From JACQGZ01 sp036004665 (lineage in GTDB: Bacteria; Sysuimicrobiota; Sysuimicrobiia; Sysuimicrobiales; Humicultoraceae), in the NCBI GenBank assembly GCA_036004665.1, contig DASYRG010000036.1:1-25114 (forward strand): DNA of 25,114 nucleotides, in the 5' to 3' direction. Each line of letters starts with the position of its first letter. Positions within the stretch are counted from its first letter, which is position 1. The notes under the pieces were generated by a model that was not told where the DNA came from, searched no databases, and saw only the letters and a program-made list of their open reading frames with translations. Positions 7,714 through 14,701 of this stretch are shown here, in pieces. A program made the translations under genes and the position numbers.

Positions 7714-7830
7714 GGCCCGACCTCCTCGCAGAGGAGGAAGCGGGCCTGGAGTCTACCCGGAGGAGCGAAACGGGTATGTCTGTGAGCGGTGACTCCGTTC
7801 CCCGGCAGGATTCGCCGCCACCCGGCGCGA
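7714..7830. other. Intergenic region with three inverted repeats (possible structured leader)
   Basis: The roughly 200 bases between the divergent SPFH and amidase genes hold no gene but show strong dyad symmetry. Repeat 1: GGCCCG (7714-7719) pairs with CGGGCC (7741-7746) around an inner CCTCCT (7721-7726)/AGGAGG (7732-7737) stem. Repeat 2: GGAGTC (7748-7753) pairs with GACTCC (7791-7796), and enclosed directly beside it TACCCG (7754-7759) pairs with CGGGTA (7771-7776); the first strand is a continuous 12-base run. Repeat 3: TTCGCCG (7811-7817) against CGGCGCGAA (7823-7831) with one bulged pair, preceded by GGCAGGA (7804-7810). There is no poly-T run, so a simple terminator is unlikely. It matches no riboswitch class that I recognise. 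It could be a leader of either gene or a protein-binding region. Confidence 0.45.
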
Positions 7831-7876
7831 ACGTTGCGGGTCGCGGGAAAGGCTGCAGGGGACAATCAGGTGCTGG

Positions 7877-9613
7877 ATGAAGCTGGCAGGAGCGCTGCTC
7901 CTGGCGGTGGTGCTGTTTGCATCACCGGCTCGTAGCGCCAACAGTCAACCCTCTCCCGTCCGCGTCATCGTGAACGGCCGGGAGGTCTCCCTGGCCGCCC
8001 CCCCGATCCTGCACGGCGGCGTCCTGATGGTGCCGCTGCCCGGTCTCTTCGAACCCTTCGGTTCCTCCGCAGTCTGGCTGCCGGACGAGAAGGCGGTGCT
8101 GATCAGCAACCGGACCCGGACGGTGATCAGGCTCCGCATCAACGATCCGTACGCCCACGTGGGCACCGAGCCGCGCCTGTTGCCTATTGCGCCGGTCCTC
8201 CTGCGGGAGATTCCCTTCCTGCCGGCGCAGGCCGTCTTCGGCCTGCTGGGCGCCTTCGTGCGCTTTGACGAGGAGGAGCGGGTGCTGCGGGTCAGTTCCA
8301 TCGTCAGCGCCGTCTCCGTGCAGCGGGGCGGGGGAACGCTGCGACTGACCGCCCGCGCCAGCGGGCCGGTGCAGACGGAGACGCGCCACATGACCAACCC
8401 GGAGCGGGTGGTGATCGACCTGCGCGACGCCGTCTTCCGTCTGCCCGACCAGGAGATGGGCGTGGGGGAGGCGGGCGTCACCCGCGTGCGCATCGCCCAG
8501 TTCCAGACACGGCCCGCGATCACACGGATCGTCCTGGATCTCACGCAGGAGGTGGAGGTCCGCGTGGCCGATTCGCCCACCTCCTTCGACCTGACCATGG
8601 AGGTCCGCCCCCGGTCCGCGGGGGCGCGGACCCCCTCCCGGATGCCGCCCGCGCCGCCGGCATCGAGCGATCCGGGCGCGCCGCCCACCCCCGCGCCGTC
8701 GGCGCCGCCGCCGCTTTCCTCGAGCGGCGAGTCCTTAAAGATCATGCAGGTGCGGGTGGAACAGACGAACGGCGCGACCCGCGTGCTGGTCGAAGGGACC
8801 GCGGCGATGCAGTACGTGGTGCGGGAGCTCGTCGACCCCGACCGCCTCGTCGTCGACATCATGGAAGCGGTCTTCATTCCAATCAAGCAGGAGGTTCCGG
8901 TCAACAGCGCGGTGGTGGAGAACGTCCGCGCGGCGCAGTTCCAGGCCGATCCCGACATCGCGCGGGTGGTGGTCACCCTCAAGCGCAAGGCCGCCTACAC
9001 TATCACCGCTGACGCGGGGGGCACCGCCCTCGTCATCGTCGTCGCGGACGCTCCGCTGCGCGGGCACGTCGTGGTGATCGACCCCGGCCACGGCGGGAAG
9101 GATCCCGGGGCGATCGGGCCCACCGGGTTGATGGAGAAGCACGTGACGCTCGACATCGGCCTGCGCGTCCGCCGCCTGCTGGTGGAGGACGGCGTGCGCG
9201 TCGTGATGACGCGGGAGACGGATGTCTATATCGAACTGGCGGACCGGGCACGGATCGCACGGGAGCGCGGCGGCACGGTCTTCGTCAGCCTGCACACCAA
9301 CGCCAACACCCTGGCCGCCGTCAACGGGTCGGAGACCTACTACCTGACGCCGCTGAGCCTGTCGCTGGCGCAGATGATCCAGGACGAACTGGCCCGCGCT
9401 CTCGGCCTGCCCAGCCGGGGCATTAAGACTGCCAACTTCCTGGTCCTGCGTGAGAACACCCTGCCGTCCGTGCTGGTGGAGGTGGCCTTCATCTCTCACC
9501 CCCAGGAGGAGGCACGCCTGCGGGAGGAAGCGTTTCGCGACCGGATCGCCGCCGCCACCGCCCGCGGGATCACCCGCTTCCTGGCCATCTATCCTGTCCC
9601 CGCCGGACTCTAG
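7877..9613 (+). CDS. N-acetylmuramoyl-L-alanine amidase (AmiC-like, Amidase_3)
   Basis: A 578-residue exported zinc amidase that cleaves the bond between muramic acid and the peptide stem in peptidoglycan. A signal peptide ends near residue 20 (LLLAVVLFASPARSA). A copper-amine-oxidase-like N domain follows (about 28-145), then an AMIN domain (about 148-245), a proline/serine-rich linker (about 247-283) and a second AMIN domain (about 285-392). The catalytic Amidase_3 domain runs from about 396 to 572. Zinc ligands are His405 (DPGHGGKDPG), Glu420 (MEKH) and His473 (SLHTNAN), and the catalytic glutamate is Glu535 (LVEVAFISH). The ATG follows a modest CAGGTG site. It heads a run of four closely spaced genes. 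Two AMIN domains suggest targeting to the cell envelope or septum. Confidence 0.95.
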   Translation: MKLAGALLLAVVLFASPARSANSQPSPVRVIVNGREVSLAAPPILHGGVLMVPLPGLFEPFGSSAVWLPDEKAVLISNRTRTVIRLRINDPYAHVGTEPRLLPIAPVLLREIPFLPAQAVFGLLGAFVRFDEEERVLRVSSIVSAVSVQRGGGTLRLTARASGPVQTETRHMTNPERVVIDLRDAVFRLPDQEMGVGEAGVTRVRIAQFQTRPAITRIVLDLTQEVEVRVADSPTSFDLTMEVRPRSAGARTPSRMPPAPPASSDPGAPPTPAPSAPPPLSSSGESLKIMQVRVEQTNGATRVLVEGTAAMQYVVRELVDPDRLVVDIMEAVFIPIKQEVPVNSAVVENVRAAQFQADPDIARVVVTLKRKAAYTITADAGGTALVIVVADAPLRGHVVVIDPGHGGKDPGAIGPTGLMEKHVTLDIGLRVRRLLVEDGVRVVMTRETDVYIELADRARIARERGGTVFVSLHTNANTLAAVNGSETYYLTPLSLSLAQMIQDELARALGLPSRGIKTANFLVLRENTLPSVLVEVAFISHPQEEARLREEAFRDRIAAATARGITRFLAIYPVPAGL

Positions 9614-9619
9614 GCGACC

Positions 9620-10384
9620 GTGCGCCTGACCGTTCTCGGCCGGTGGAGCCCGTACCCGCCGGCGGGCGGCGCGTGCCCCGGGTACCTCGTGGAAGCCGGC
9701 GGCCAGAACGTGCTGCTGGACTGCGGCCCGGGCGTGCTTTCCAACCTGCAGCAGGTCGCTTCCGTCTTTGCTCTCAATGCCGTGATCATCACGCACCTGC
9801 ACCCCGACCACGTGCTCGACCTCTTTGCGCTGAAGCAGGCGCTCGAGTTCGGCCGATTTCCAGAAAAGGCCCTGCCGCTTCGCTTCTTCGGGCCGCCCGG
9901 CGCCTTCGAGGCCCTGCCGGCCTGGATGGACGCCCGCGACCAGACTTCCTTCCGGGAGCGGTTCCAGTTCTTTCCGATCCGCGGCGGCACCGCGGCGCGC
10001 CTCGGCCCCATGGTCCTGCGCTTCGCCGAGACCGCGCACTCGGCGCCGTGCTTCGCGCTGCGGGTGGAAGGAGAGGAACGCGCGCTCACCTATTCCGCGG
10101 ACACGGGACCGTCGGACGCAGTCTCCGCCCTCGCGGAAGGGGCCGATCTCTTCCTCTGCGAAAACACACTGCCTCCCGGCGAGGAGGGCCGGGTCGGGCT
10201 GATCGGTCATCTCTCGGCCGCCCAGGCCGGTCAGATCGCGGCGGGCGCGGACGTGCGCCGTCTCCTGCTGACCCACTTCTTCGCGCCCGCGGGCGACTAC
10301 GCCGAGGAGGCCGCGGGCGCCGCGGCGAAGGAGTTCGCCGGCCAGGTGCTGATCGCGCGGGAACTGGAGCGACACGAGATCTGA
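9620..10384 (+). CDS. Metallo-beta-lactamase-fold hydrolase (YhfI/RNase Z-like)
   Basis: A 254-residue MBL-fold metal hydrolase. The main metal motif is THLHPDH (about residues 55-61). Further ligands are probably the histidine in AETAHS, the aspartate in YSADTGPSD and the histidine in LLLTHFFA, the RNase Z/phosphodiesterase-like pattern. It resembles the YhfI-type proteins of Firmicutes, whose substrates are not well defined. A cyclic-nucleotide or phosphodiester substrate is possible but unproven. The GTG start is 6 bases after the amidase stop, so the two are almost certainly in one transcript; no strong ribosome binding site is seen between them. rph follows 35 bases later. Confidence 0.85.
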   Translation: MRLTVLGRWSPYPPAGGACPGYLVEAGGQNVLLDCGPGVLSNLQQVASVFALNAVIITHLHPDHVLDLFALKQALEFGRFPEKALPLRFFGPPGAFEALPAWMDARDQTSFRERFQFFPIRGGTAARLGPMVLRFAETAHSAPCFALRVEGEERALTYSADTGPSDAVSALAEGADLFLCENTLPPGEEGRVGLIGHLSAAQAGQIAAGADVRRLLLTHFFAPAGDYAEEAAGAAAKEFAGQVLIARELERHEI

Positions 10385-10419
10385 CGCGACGCGCCTGAGC
10401 GCCACCAGCGAGGACGCGC

Positions 10420-11154
10420 ATGCCCCGCCCCGACGGCCGCCGCCCCGACGAGCTGCGGCCGGTCACCATCACCCGCCACTTCATCCCCCACGCCGAGGGA
10501 TCGGTGCTGATCGCCCTGGGCGCCACCCGCGTCGTCTGCACGGCCACCGTGGAAGAGCGGGTGCCTCACTGGCTGCGGGGCGCCGGACAGGGGTGGATCA
10601 GCGCCGAGTACGGCATGCTACCCCGCGCGACCACCGAGCGCACACCGAGGGACGGAGGGCGGCCGGGAGGCCGGACGCAGGAAATTCAGCGTCTGATCGG
10701 GCGCTCGCTGCGGGCGGCCGTAGATCTGCAAAAGCTGGGGGATCGGACGATCTGGATCGACTGCGACGTCCTCCAGGCCGACGGAGGGACGCGCACCGCG
10801 GCGATCACCGGGGCGTTCGTCGCGCTCGTGGAGGCCCTCCATCTGCTGCGGCGCACCGGCGCCCTGGGCTGGTGGCCGCTGCGGGAGTTTCTCGCCGCCA
10901 CGAGTGTCGGCATCGTCGAGGATCAGATGGTCCTGGACCTGGACTTCAAGGAAGATTCCGGCGCGCGCGTGGATATGAATCTCGTGATGACGGAATCGGG
11001 CCGCCTGGTGGAGATTCAGGGCACAGCGGAGGGTCTGCCCTTCACGCGGCAGGAGATGCTGACCCTGCTTGCGCTGGCGGAAAGTGGGATCAAGACGCTC
11101 GTCGTGGCTCAGAAGACCGCGCTGGCCGACGTCCTCACCGCCATCCCGCGCTGA
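10420..11154 (+). CDS. rph: Ribonuclease PH
   Basis: A 244-residue phosphorolytic 3' exoribonuclease that trims tRNA 3' ends. Family blocks are clear: RPDGRRPDELRPVTI at the N-terminus, GQGWISAEYGMLPRAT at about 56-71, the substrate-binding RTQEIQRLIGRSLRAA (about 85-100), CDVLQADGGTRTAAITGAF with the phosphate-binding GGTRTA (about 122-127), and EIQGTAEGLPF near the C-terminus. Length is normal for the family. GAGGA lies just upstream of the ATG. It is followed 19 bases later by rdgB; the rph-rdgB pairing is a well-known arrangement, for example in Bacillus (rph-ysnA). Confidence 0.97.
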   Translation: MPRPDGRRPDELRPVTITRHFIPHAEGSVLIALGATRVVCTATVEERVPHWLRGAGQGWISAEYGMLPRATTERTPRDGGRPGGRTQEIQRLIGRSLRAAVDLQKLGDRTIWIDCDVLQADGGTRTAAITGAFVALVEALHLLRRTGALGWWPLREFLAATSVGIVEDQMVLDLDFKEDSGARVDMNLVMTESGRLVEIQGTAEGLPFTRQEMLTLLALAESGIKTLVVAQKTALADVLTAIPR

Positions 11155-11173
11155 TCCCTCAGCCATCGCCCGG

Positions 11174-11785
11174 ATGACCGCCGACGCCCGCCCGGTTCTT
11201 GTGCTGGCGACGCGCAACCCAGGGAAGGTGCGTGAACTGAGGGCGCTGCTGGGGGATCTGCCTCTGGAGGTGAAGTCTCTCCTGGATTTCCCGGACGTCC
11301 CGCCGCCCACCGAAGAGGGTACGACCTACGCCGAGAATGCAATCGCCAAGGCCCAGGCTATCGCCTCTGCCACCGGGTTGGTCGCTCTCGCCGACGATTC
11401 GGGGCTCGATGTGGACGCGCTGGACGGCGCGCCGGGACCGTGGTCGAACCGCTGGCTGGGAGAGGAAGCGAGCGACGCGGACCGCAACGCGGCGCTGCTG
11501 GAGCGGCTACGCGAGGTCGCGCCCGAACGCCGCACCGCCCGTTTCCGCGCCGTGGTCGCGATCGCTCACCCCGACGGAAGGGTGCGAACATTTGATGGGG
11601 CAGTGGAGGGGCGGATCGCCGACCGCCCCGCCGGCCATGAGGGGTTCGGGTACGATCCGATCTTCCTGGTGAAGGGTGAGGGTCGGACGATGGCTGAACT
11701 GGGGATGGCGACCAAGAACCGGATCAGTCACCGCGCCAAGGCGGTGCAGGCTGCGCGCACCTACCTGGCGATGCGGGAGCGTTAG
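11174..11785 (+). CDS. rdgB: XTP/dITP pyrophosphatase (RdgB/Ham1 family)
   Basis: A 203-residue house-cleaning enzyme that hydrolyses non-canonical purine triphosphates (ITP, dITP, XTP) so they are not built into DNA or RNA. It shows the N-terminal LATRNPGKVRELRALL, the TYAENAIAKA block, the metal/catalytic ADDSGLDVDALDGAPG, the nucleobase motif GFGYDPIF and the C-terminal NRISHRAKA. The stretch after GAPG reads PWSNRW where many homologs have VYSARY, a modest variation at the substrate side. The ATG at 11174 is chosen because the family N-terminus follows soon after; the frame upstream is only read-through of rph. It ends 22 bases from the convergent cyclase-STAND gene. Confidence 0.96.
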   Translation: MTADARPVLVLATRNPGKVRELRALLGDLPLEVKSLLDFPDVPPPTEEGTTYAENAIAKAQAIASATGLVALADDSGLDVDALDGAPGPWSNRWLGEEASDADRNAALLERLREVAPERRTARFRAVVAIAHPDGRVRTFDGAVEGRIADRPAGHEGFGYDPIFLVKGEGRTMAELGMATKNRISHRAKAVQAARTYLAMRER

Positions 11786-11807
11786 TCCGGCACGAACGGG
11801 AACAAGG

Positions 11808-14699
11808 TCATGGACCCGGCGAGGGCGTCGGGCCGGCCAAAGCGGTGGCGACCACCTGATCGGGAGCGGCGGCGCTCTCGCCCCAGATCACGTGAAAGCG
11901 TTCCTCCCCTAGAGCGCCGCGGATAGTGCCGAGCATCTCCTCATACTCCGAGCGGTCCACCGGGGGCATGGAGGAGCCCATGCGCTCCCGCAGTTGGGCG
12001 GCGGCGGCGGAGAGCTGCGTTGCGGTTTCGTACTGCCGGCGTGCACCCGCTACGATGCTCAGCCGCTCCAGAGACTGCGCGATCCCCAAGGGCTCCCCTA
12101 ACTCACGGAAGACGGTGAGGGCGTCCCGGTGGAGTGCGAGCGCGCGATCTTCGTGCTGCTCATGCAGTTCGATCCGGCCCAGGATGTTGAGGGCCCGCGC
12201 CACCGCCGCCCTATTTCCCATCTCGCGGGCGACCGTCAGCCCTTCATCGACCTGGTTCCGAGCGTGCTTCCATTCCCCCCGGTCGCAGGCGATGAGCGCC
12301 AGGCTGTTCAGAAACGCCGAGATCCCAAAGCGGTCGGGCAGGCGCCGGGCTAGCGCCAGCGCTTCGGTACAGTAGGCCTCGGCGCGCCCCAGGTCGCCCC
12401 GGTTGCGGGCGATGAGTCCCAGATTGTCGAGAGCGGTCCGCTGCCGCCGCCCGTGATTGATCGCCCGGCTCATCGAGAGCGCTTCGGTACCGAGGGCTTC
12501 GGCGCGGTCGTACTCTCCCTGCAAGCGCGCCACGACGCTGCGGAGGTAGAGAGAGAAGGCCAGGTCTGAACGGCGTCCCGCCTGCCTCGACAGGGTCTGA
12601 CTCTCATCGAGCAGCGCCGCGGCACGGGCGTACTCGCCCTGCCGGTAGGCGATGGCGCCCAGGAAGCTCAATCCCATGCTGACCCACACGTGTGCTTCCA
12701 GCGGACGGGAGAGGGACACGCTCCGCTCCATATGCGCTCTCGCCTGCTCGTAGTCTCCCTGATGCCAGGCCAGCGTGCCGGCGTAGAAGTACGCTCGCGC
12801 CCGAAGGTCTGCCGGGGCGCGCTCCCCTGCGCCGGTGATGCCGGCCTCGAGCCAGCTCCGCCCTTCCTTGATGTAGACCGTCCGGTCCCAAAACCCGCCC
12901 ATGGCCGCCGCCAGCCGGAGCGTGACCGTCGGCTGGTGACTCGTCCAGGACCACTGCAGGGCCGCTCGGAGGTTGTCGTGCTCGAGGGCGAAGGCGGCGA
13001 AGTGGATTTCGATCCCTCCCTCTGCCTCCTCAATAGCCTTTCGCCGCGCCTCGGACCACGCATCGTAATAGTCCTGGTGGCGGGAGCGCCATGAGTCATG
13101 CTCGCCGGCTTCGAGGAGCCGGTCGAGGGCGTACTGGCGGACGGTCTCCAGAAGGCGATAGCGTCCCGCCCCATCGTGCTCCTCGAAGAGGACGAGCGAT
13201 CTGTCCACCAGTCGGGTCAGGAGGTCGAGCACATCCGCGGCCGGCAGGTCCTGGTCTATGCAGACGGTTTCGGCCGCGTCGAGATCGAACCCGCCGGCGA
13301 AGACGGCCAGCCGCCGCAGCAGAATCCGTTCCCCTTCGGTGAGCAGGCTGTAGCTCCAATCCAGGGTGGCCTTCAGGGTTTGATGATGGGGCAATGTCCC
13401 GCGGCCGGTGCCGGTGAGGAGCCGGAACCGATCATCCAGGCGCGCAGCGATCTGCTCAACGGAGAGCGCCTTGACGCGAGCGGCCGCCAGTTCTATGGCC
13501 AGGGGGATGCCGTCCAGCCGGCGGGCAATCTGCGATACAGCTGCCGCGTTGGCGAAGGTGACGCGGAAGCCAGGGTGGCTGAACGCAGCCCGTTCAGTGA
13601 ATAACCGCACCGCTTCGAAGCGCATCAGGTCCTCCGGCGCCGGCGGGCGCTCGACATCCGGCAACGAGAGCGGAGGGACGGGGTAGGTCAGCTCTCCGGG
13701 GATACCGAGCGGCTCCCGGCTCGTGGCGAGGACGCGGAGGGAGGGGCAGTGGCGCAACAGCGCAGCGGTAAAATCGGCGCAAGCGGCGGCCAGGTGCTCG
13801 CAATTGTCGAGAATCAAGAGCAGGCTCTTCGCTCGCAAGAAGTCGTCCAGCGCATCGGCGAGGGACCGCCGGTCCTCCTCCCGCACCTCCAGGATCGAGG
13901 CGACCGCCTGAGGGATGAGCGTGGGATCGGTCAGTGGCGCGAGCTCGGCGAACCAGACGCCGTCGGCGAAGTCAGGGAGCACCTCTGCCGCGACCTGAAG
14001 CGCCAGGCGAGTTTTGCCCGCCCCACCCGTCCCGGTCAGGGTGACGAGGCGGGCAGAGGTGAGAAACTCTTTGACGTCGCCAATCTCCCGTTCTCGCCCG
14101 ACAAACGTCGTGAGCTGGACCGGCAGGTTGTGCGCTCGGGCGTCGAGCGAGCGCAGCGGGGGAAACTCGGCCGGCAGCCCCGGAGCCACGACCTGATAGA
14201 GGGGCTGGGCACGGGCCAGGTCTTTGAGCCGGTGCCGCCCGAGGTCGCGTAGGCGGGCATCCGGCGGGAGATCCTCGCGCACCAGGACGGCCGTACTCTC
14301 CGACAAGAGGATCTGCCCGCCGTGCGCTACCGCGGAGATGCGGGCGGCACGGTGGACGTCGAGGCCTACATAGCCGGTTTCGGCGGCGACGGCCTCCCCG
14401 GTGTGCAGGCCCATGCGCACCCGCAACGCACTCCCCTCCGGCCATGGGTAGGCGGCGAGGGCGCGCTGCGCCTCAATGGCTGCCAGGACGGCATCCTTGG
14501 CCGAGGGAAAGGTGACGAAGAAGGCGTCTCCCTGGGTGTCCACCTCCTGCCCGCGCCATTCCTGGAGCGCCGTTCGCATCAACCGGTGGTGCGCCGCCAG
14601 GAGCTCCGGGTACTGGTCGCCCAGGGTCTGCAGCAGTCGCGTCGAGCCCTCGACATCCGTGAAGAGGAAGGTGACCGTGGCCACCGATGCGTGGAGCAC
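11808..14699 (-). CDS. Cyclase-STAND ATPase-TPR signalling protein (in-operon copy A)
   Basis: A 963-residue three-part protein. Residues about 6-165 are a class III nucleotide cyclase domain (metal aspartates Asp15 in FTDVEGS and Asp58 in TQGDAFF). Residues about 205-560 are a STAND/NB-ARC-like ATPase of the COG3903 type: FVGRERE, Walker A TGTGGAGKT with Lys229, Walker B LLLILDNCEHL, VLATSREPL, GIPLAIELAAARVKALS, then a winged-helix part with LDWSYSLL and RRLAVFAGGFDLDAAE. Residues about 570-930 are TPR repeats with a 40-residue period. No HTH is seen at the C-terminus, so it is probably not a direct transcription activator. In the cyclase part Asp54 stands where adenylyl cyclases usually have Lys, and His116 replaces the usual Asn before Arg120. 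The GTG at 14699 lies 2 bases after the stop of copy B; other GTG codons nearby are possible. Confidence 0.87.
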   Translation of the reverse strand: MLHASVATVTFLFTDVEGSTRLLQTLGDQYPELLAAHHRLMRTALQEWRGQEVDTQGDAFFVTFPSAKDAVLAAIEAQRALAAYPWPEGSALRVRMGLHTGEAVAAETGYVGLDVHRAARISAVAHGGQILLSESTAVLVREDLPPDARLRDLGRHRLKDLARAQPLYQVVAPGLPAEFPPLRSLDARAHNLPVQLTTFVGREREIGDVKEFLTSARLVTLTGTGGAGKTRLALQVAAEVLPDFADGVWFAELAPLTDPTLIPQAVASILEVREEDRRSLADALDDFLRAKSLLLILDNCEHLAAACADFTAALLRHCPSLRVLATSREPLGIPGELTYPVPPLSLPDVERPPAPEDLMRFEAVRLFTERAAFSHPGFRVTFANAAAVSQIARRLDGIPLAIELAAARVKALSVEQIAARLDDRFRLLTGTGRGTLPHHQTLKATLDWSYSLLTEGERILLRRLAVFAGGFDLDAAETVCIDQDLPAADVLDLLTRLVDRSLVLFEEHDGAGRYRLLETVRQYALDRLLEAGEHDSWRSRHQDYYDAWSEARRKAIEEAEGGIEIHFAAFALEHDNLRAALQWSWTSHQPTVTLRLAAAMGGFWDRTVYIKEGRSWLEAGITGAGERAPADLRARAYFYAGTLAWHQGDYEQARAHMERSVSLSRPLEAHVWVSMGLSFLGAIAYRQGEYARAAALLDESQTLSRQAGRRSDLAFSLYLRSVVARLQGEYDRAEALGTEALSMSRAINHGRRQRTALDNLGLIARNRGDLGRAEAYCTEALALARRLPDRFGISAFLNSLALIACDRGEWKHARNQVDEGLTVAREMGNRAAVARALNILGRIELHEQHEDRALALHRDALTVFRELGEPLGIAQSLERLSIVAGARRQYETATQLSAAAAQLRERMGSSMPPVDRSEYEEMLGTIRGALGEERFHVIWGESAAAPDQVVATALAGPTPSPGP
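12361..12506 (-). repeat. 120-base repeat inside the TPR-coding part of copy A
   Basis: A 26-base stretch at 12361-12386 recurs at 12481-12506, exactly 120 bases away, with 22 of 26 matching bases; the first ten (GCTTCGGTAC) are identical. The offset equals 40 residues, the length of one TPR unit here, and the encoded pieces are RAEAYCTEA and RAEALGTEA. It reflects repeat duplication or conserved TPR residues, not a mobile element. Confidence 0.6.
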
Positions 14700-14701
14700 G
14701 G

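Noticed and set aside
7714..7746. Rho-independent terminator
   Set aside because: The stem is strong, but there is no T-run on either side and it lies between two divergent gene starts, where a terminator has no obvious purpose.
9620..10384. cAMP phosphodiesterase partner of the nearby cyclases
   Set aside because: The MBL fold permits a phosphodiester substrate, but the gene is in a separate operon with an amidase and rph on the other strand, and no motif shows cyclic-nucleotide specificity.
8735..10405. 556-residue open frame on the minus strand
   Set aside because: It lies opposite the amidase and MBL-fold genes, both of which have intact catalytic motifs; the antisense translation has no domain and low-complexity composition.
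12361..12506. Mobile or CRISPR-like direct repeat
   Set aside because: The 120-base spacing matches one 40-residue TPR unit in frame, and there are only two partial copies; it is protein-repeat structure.
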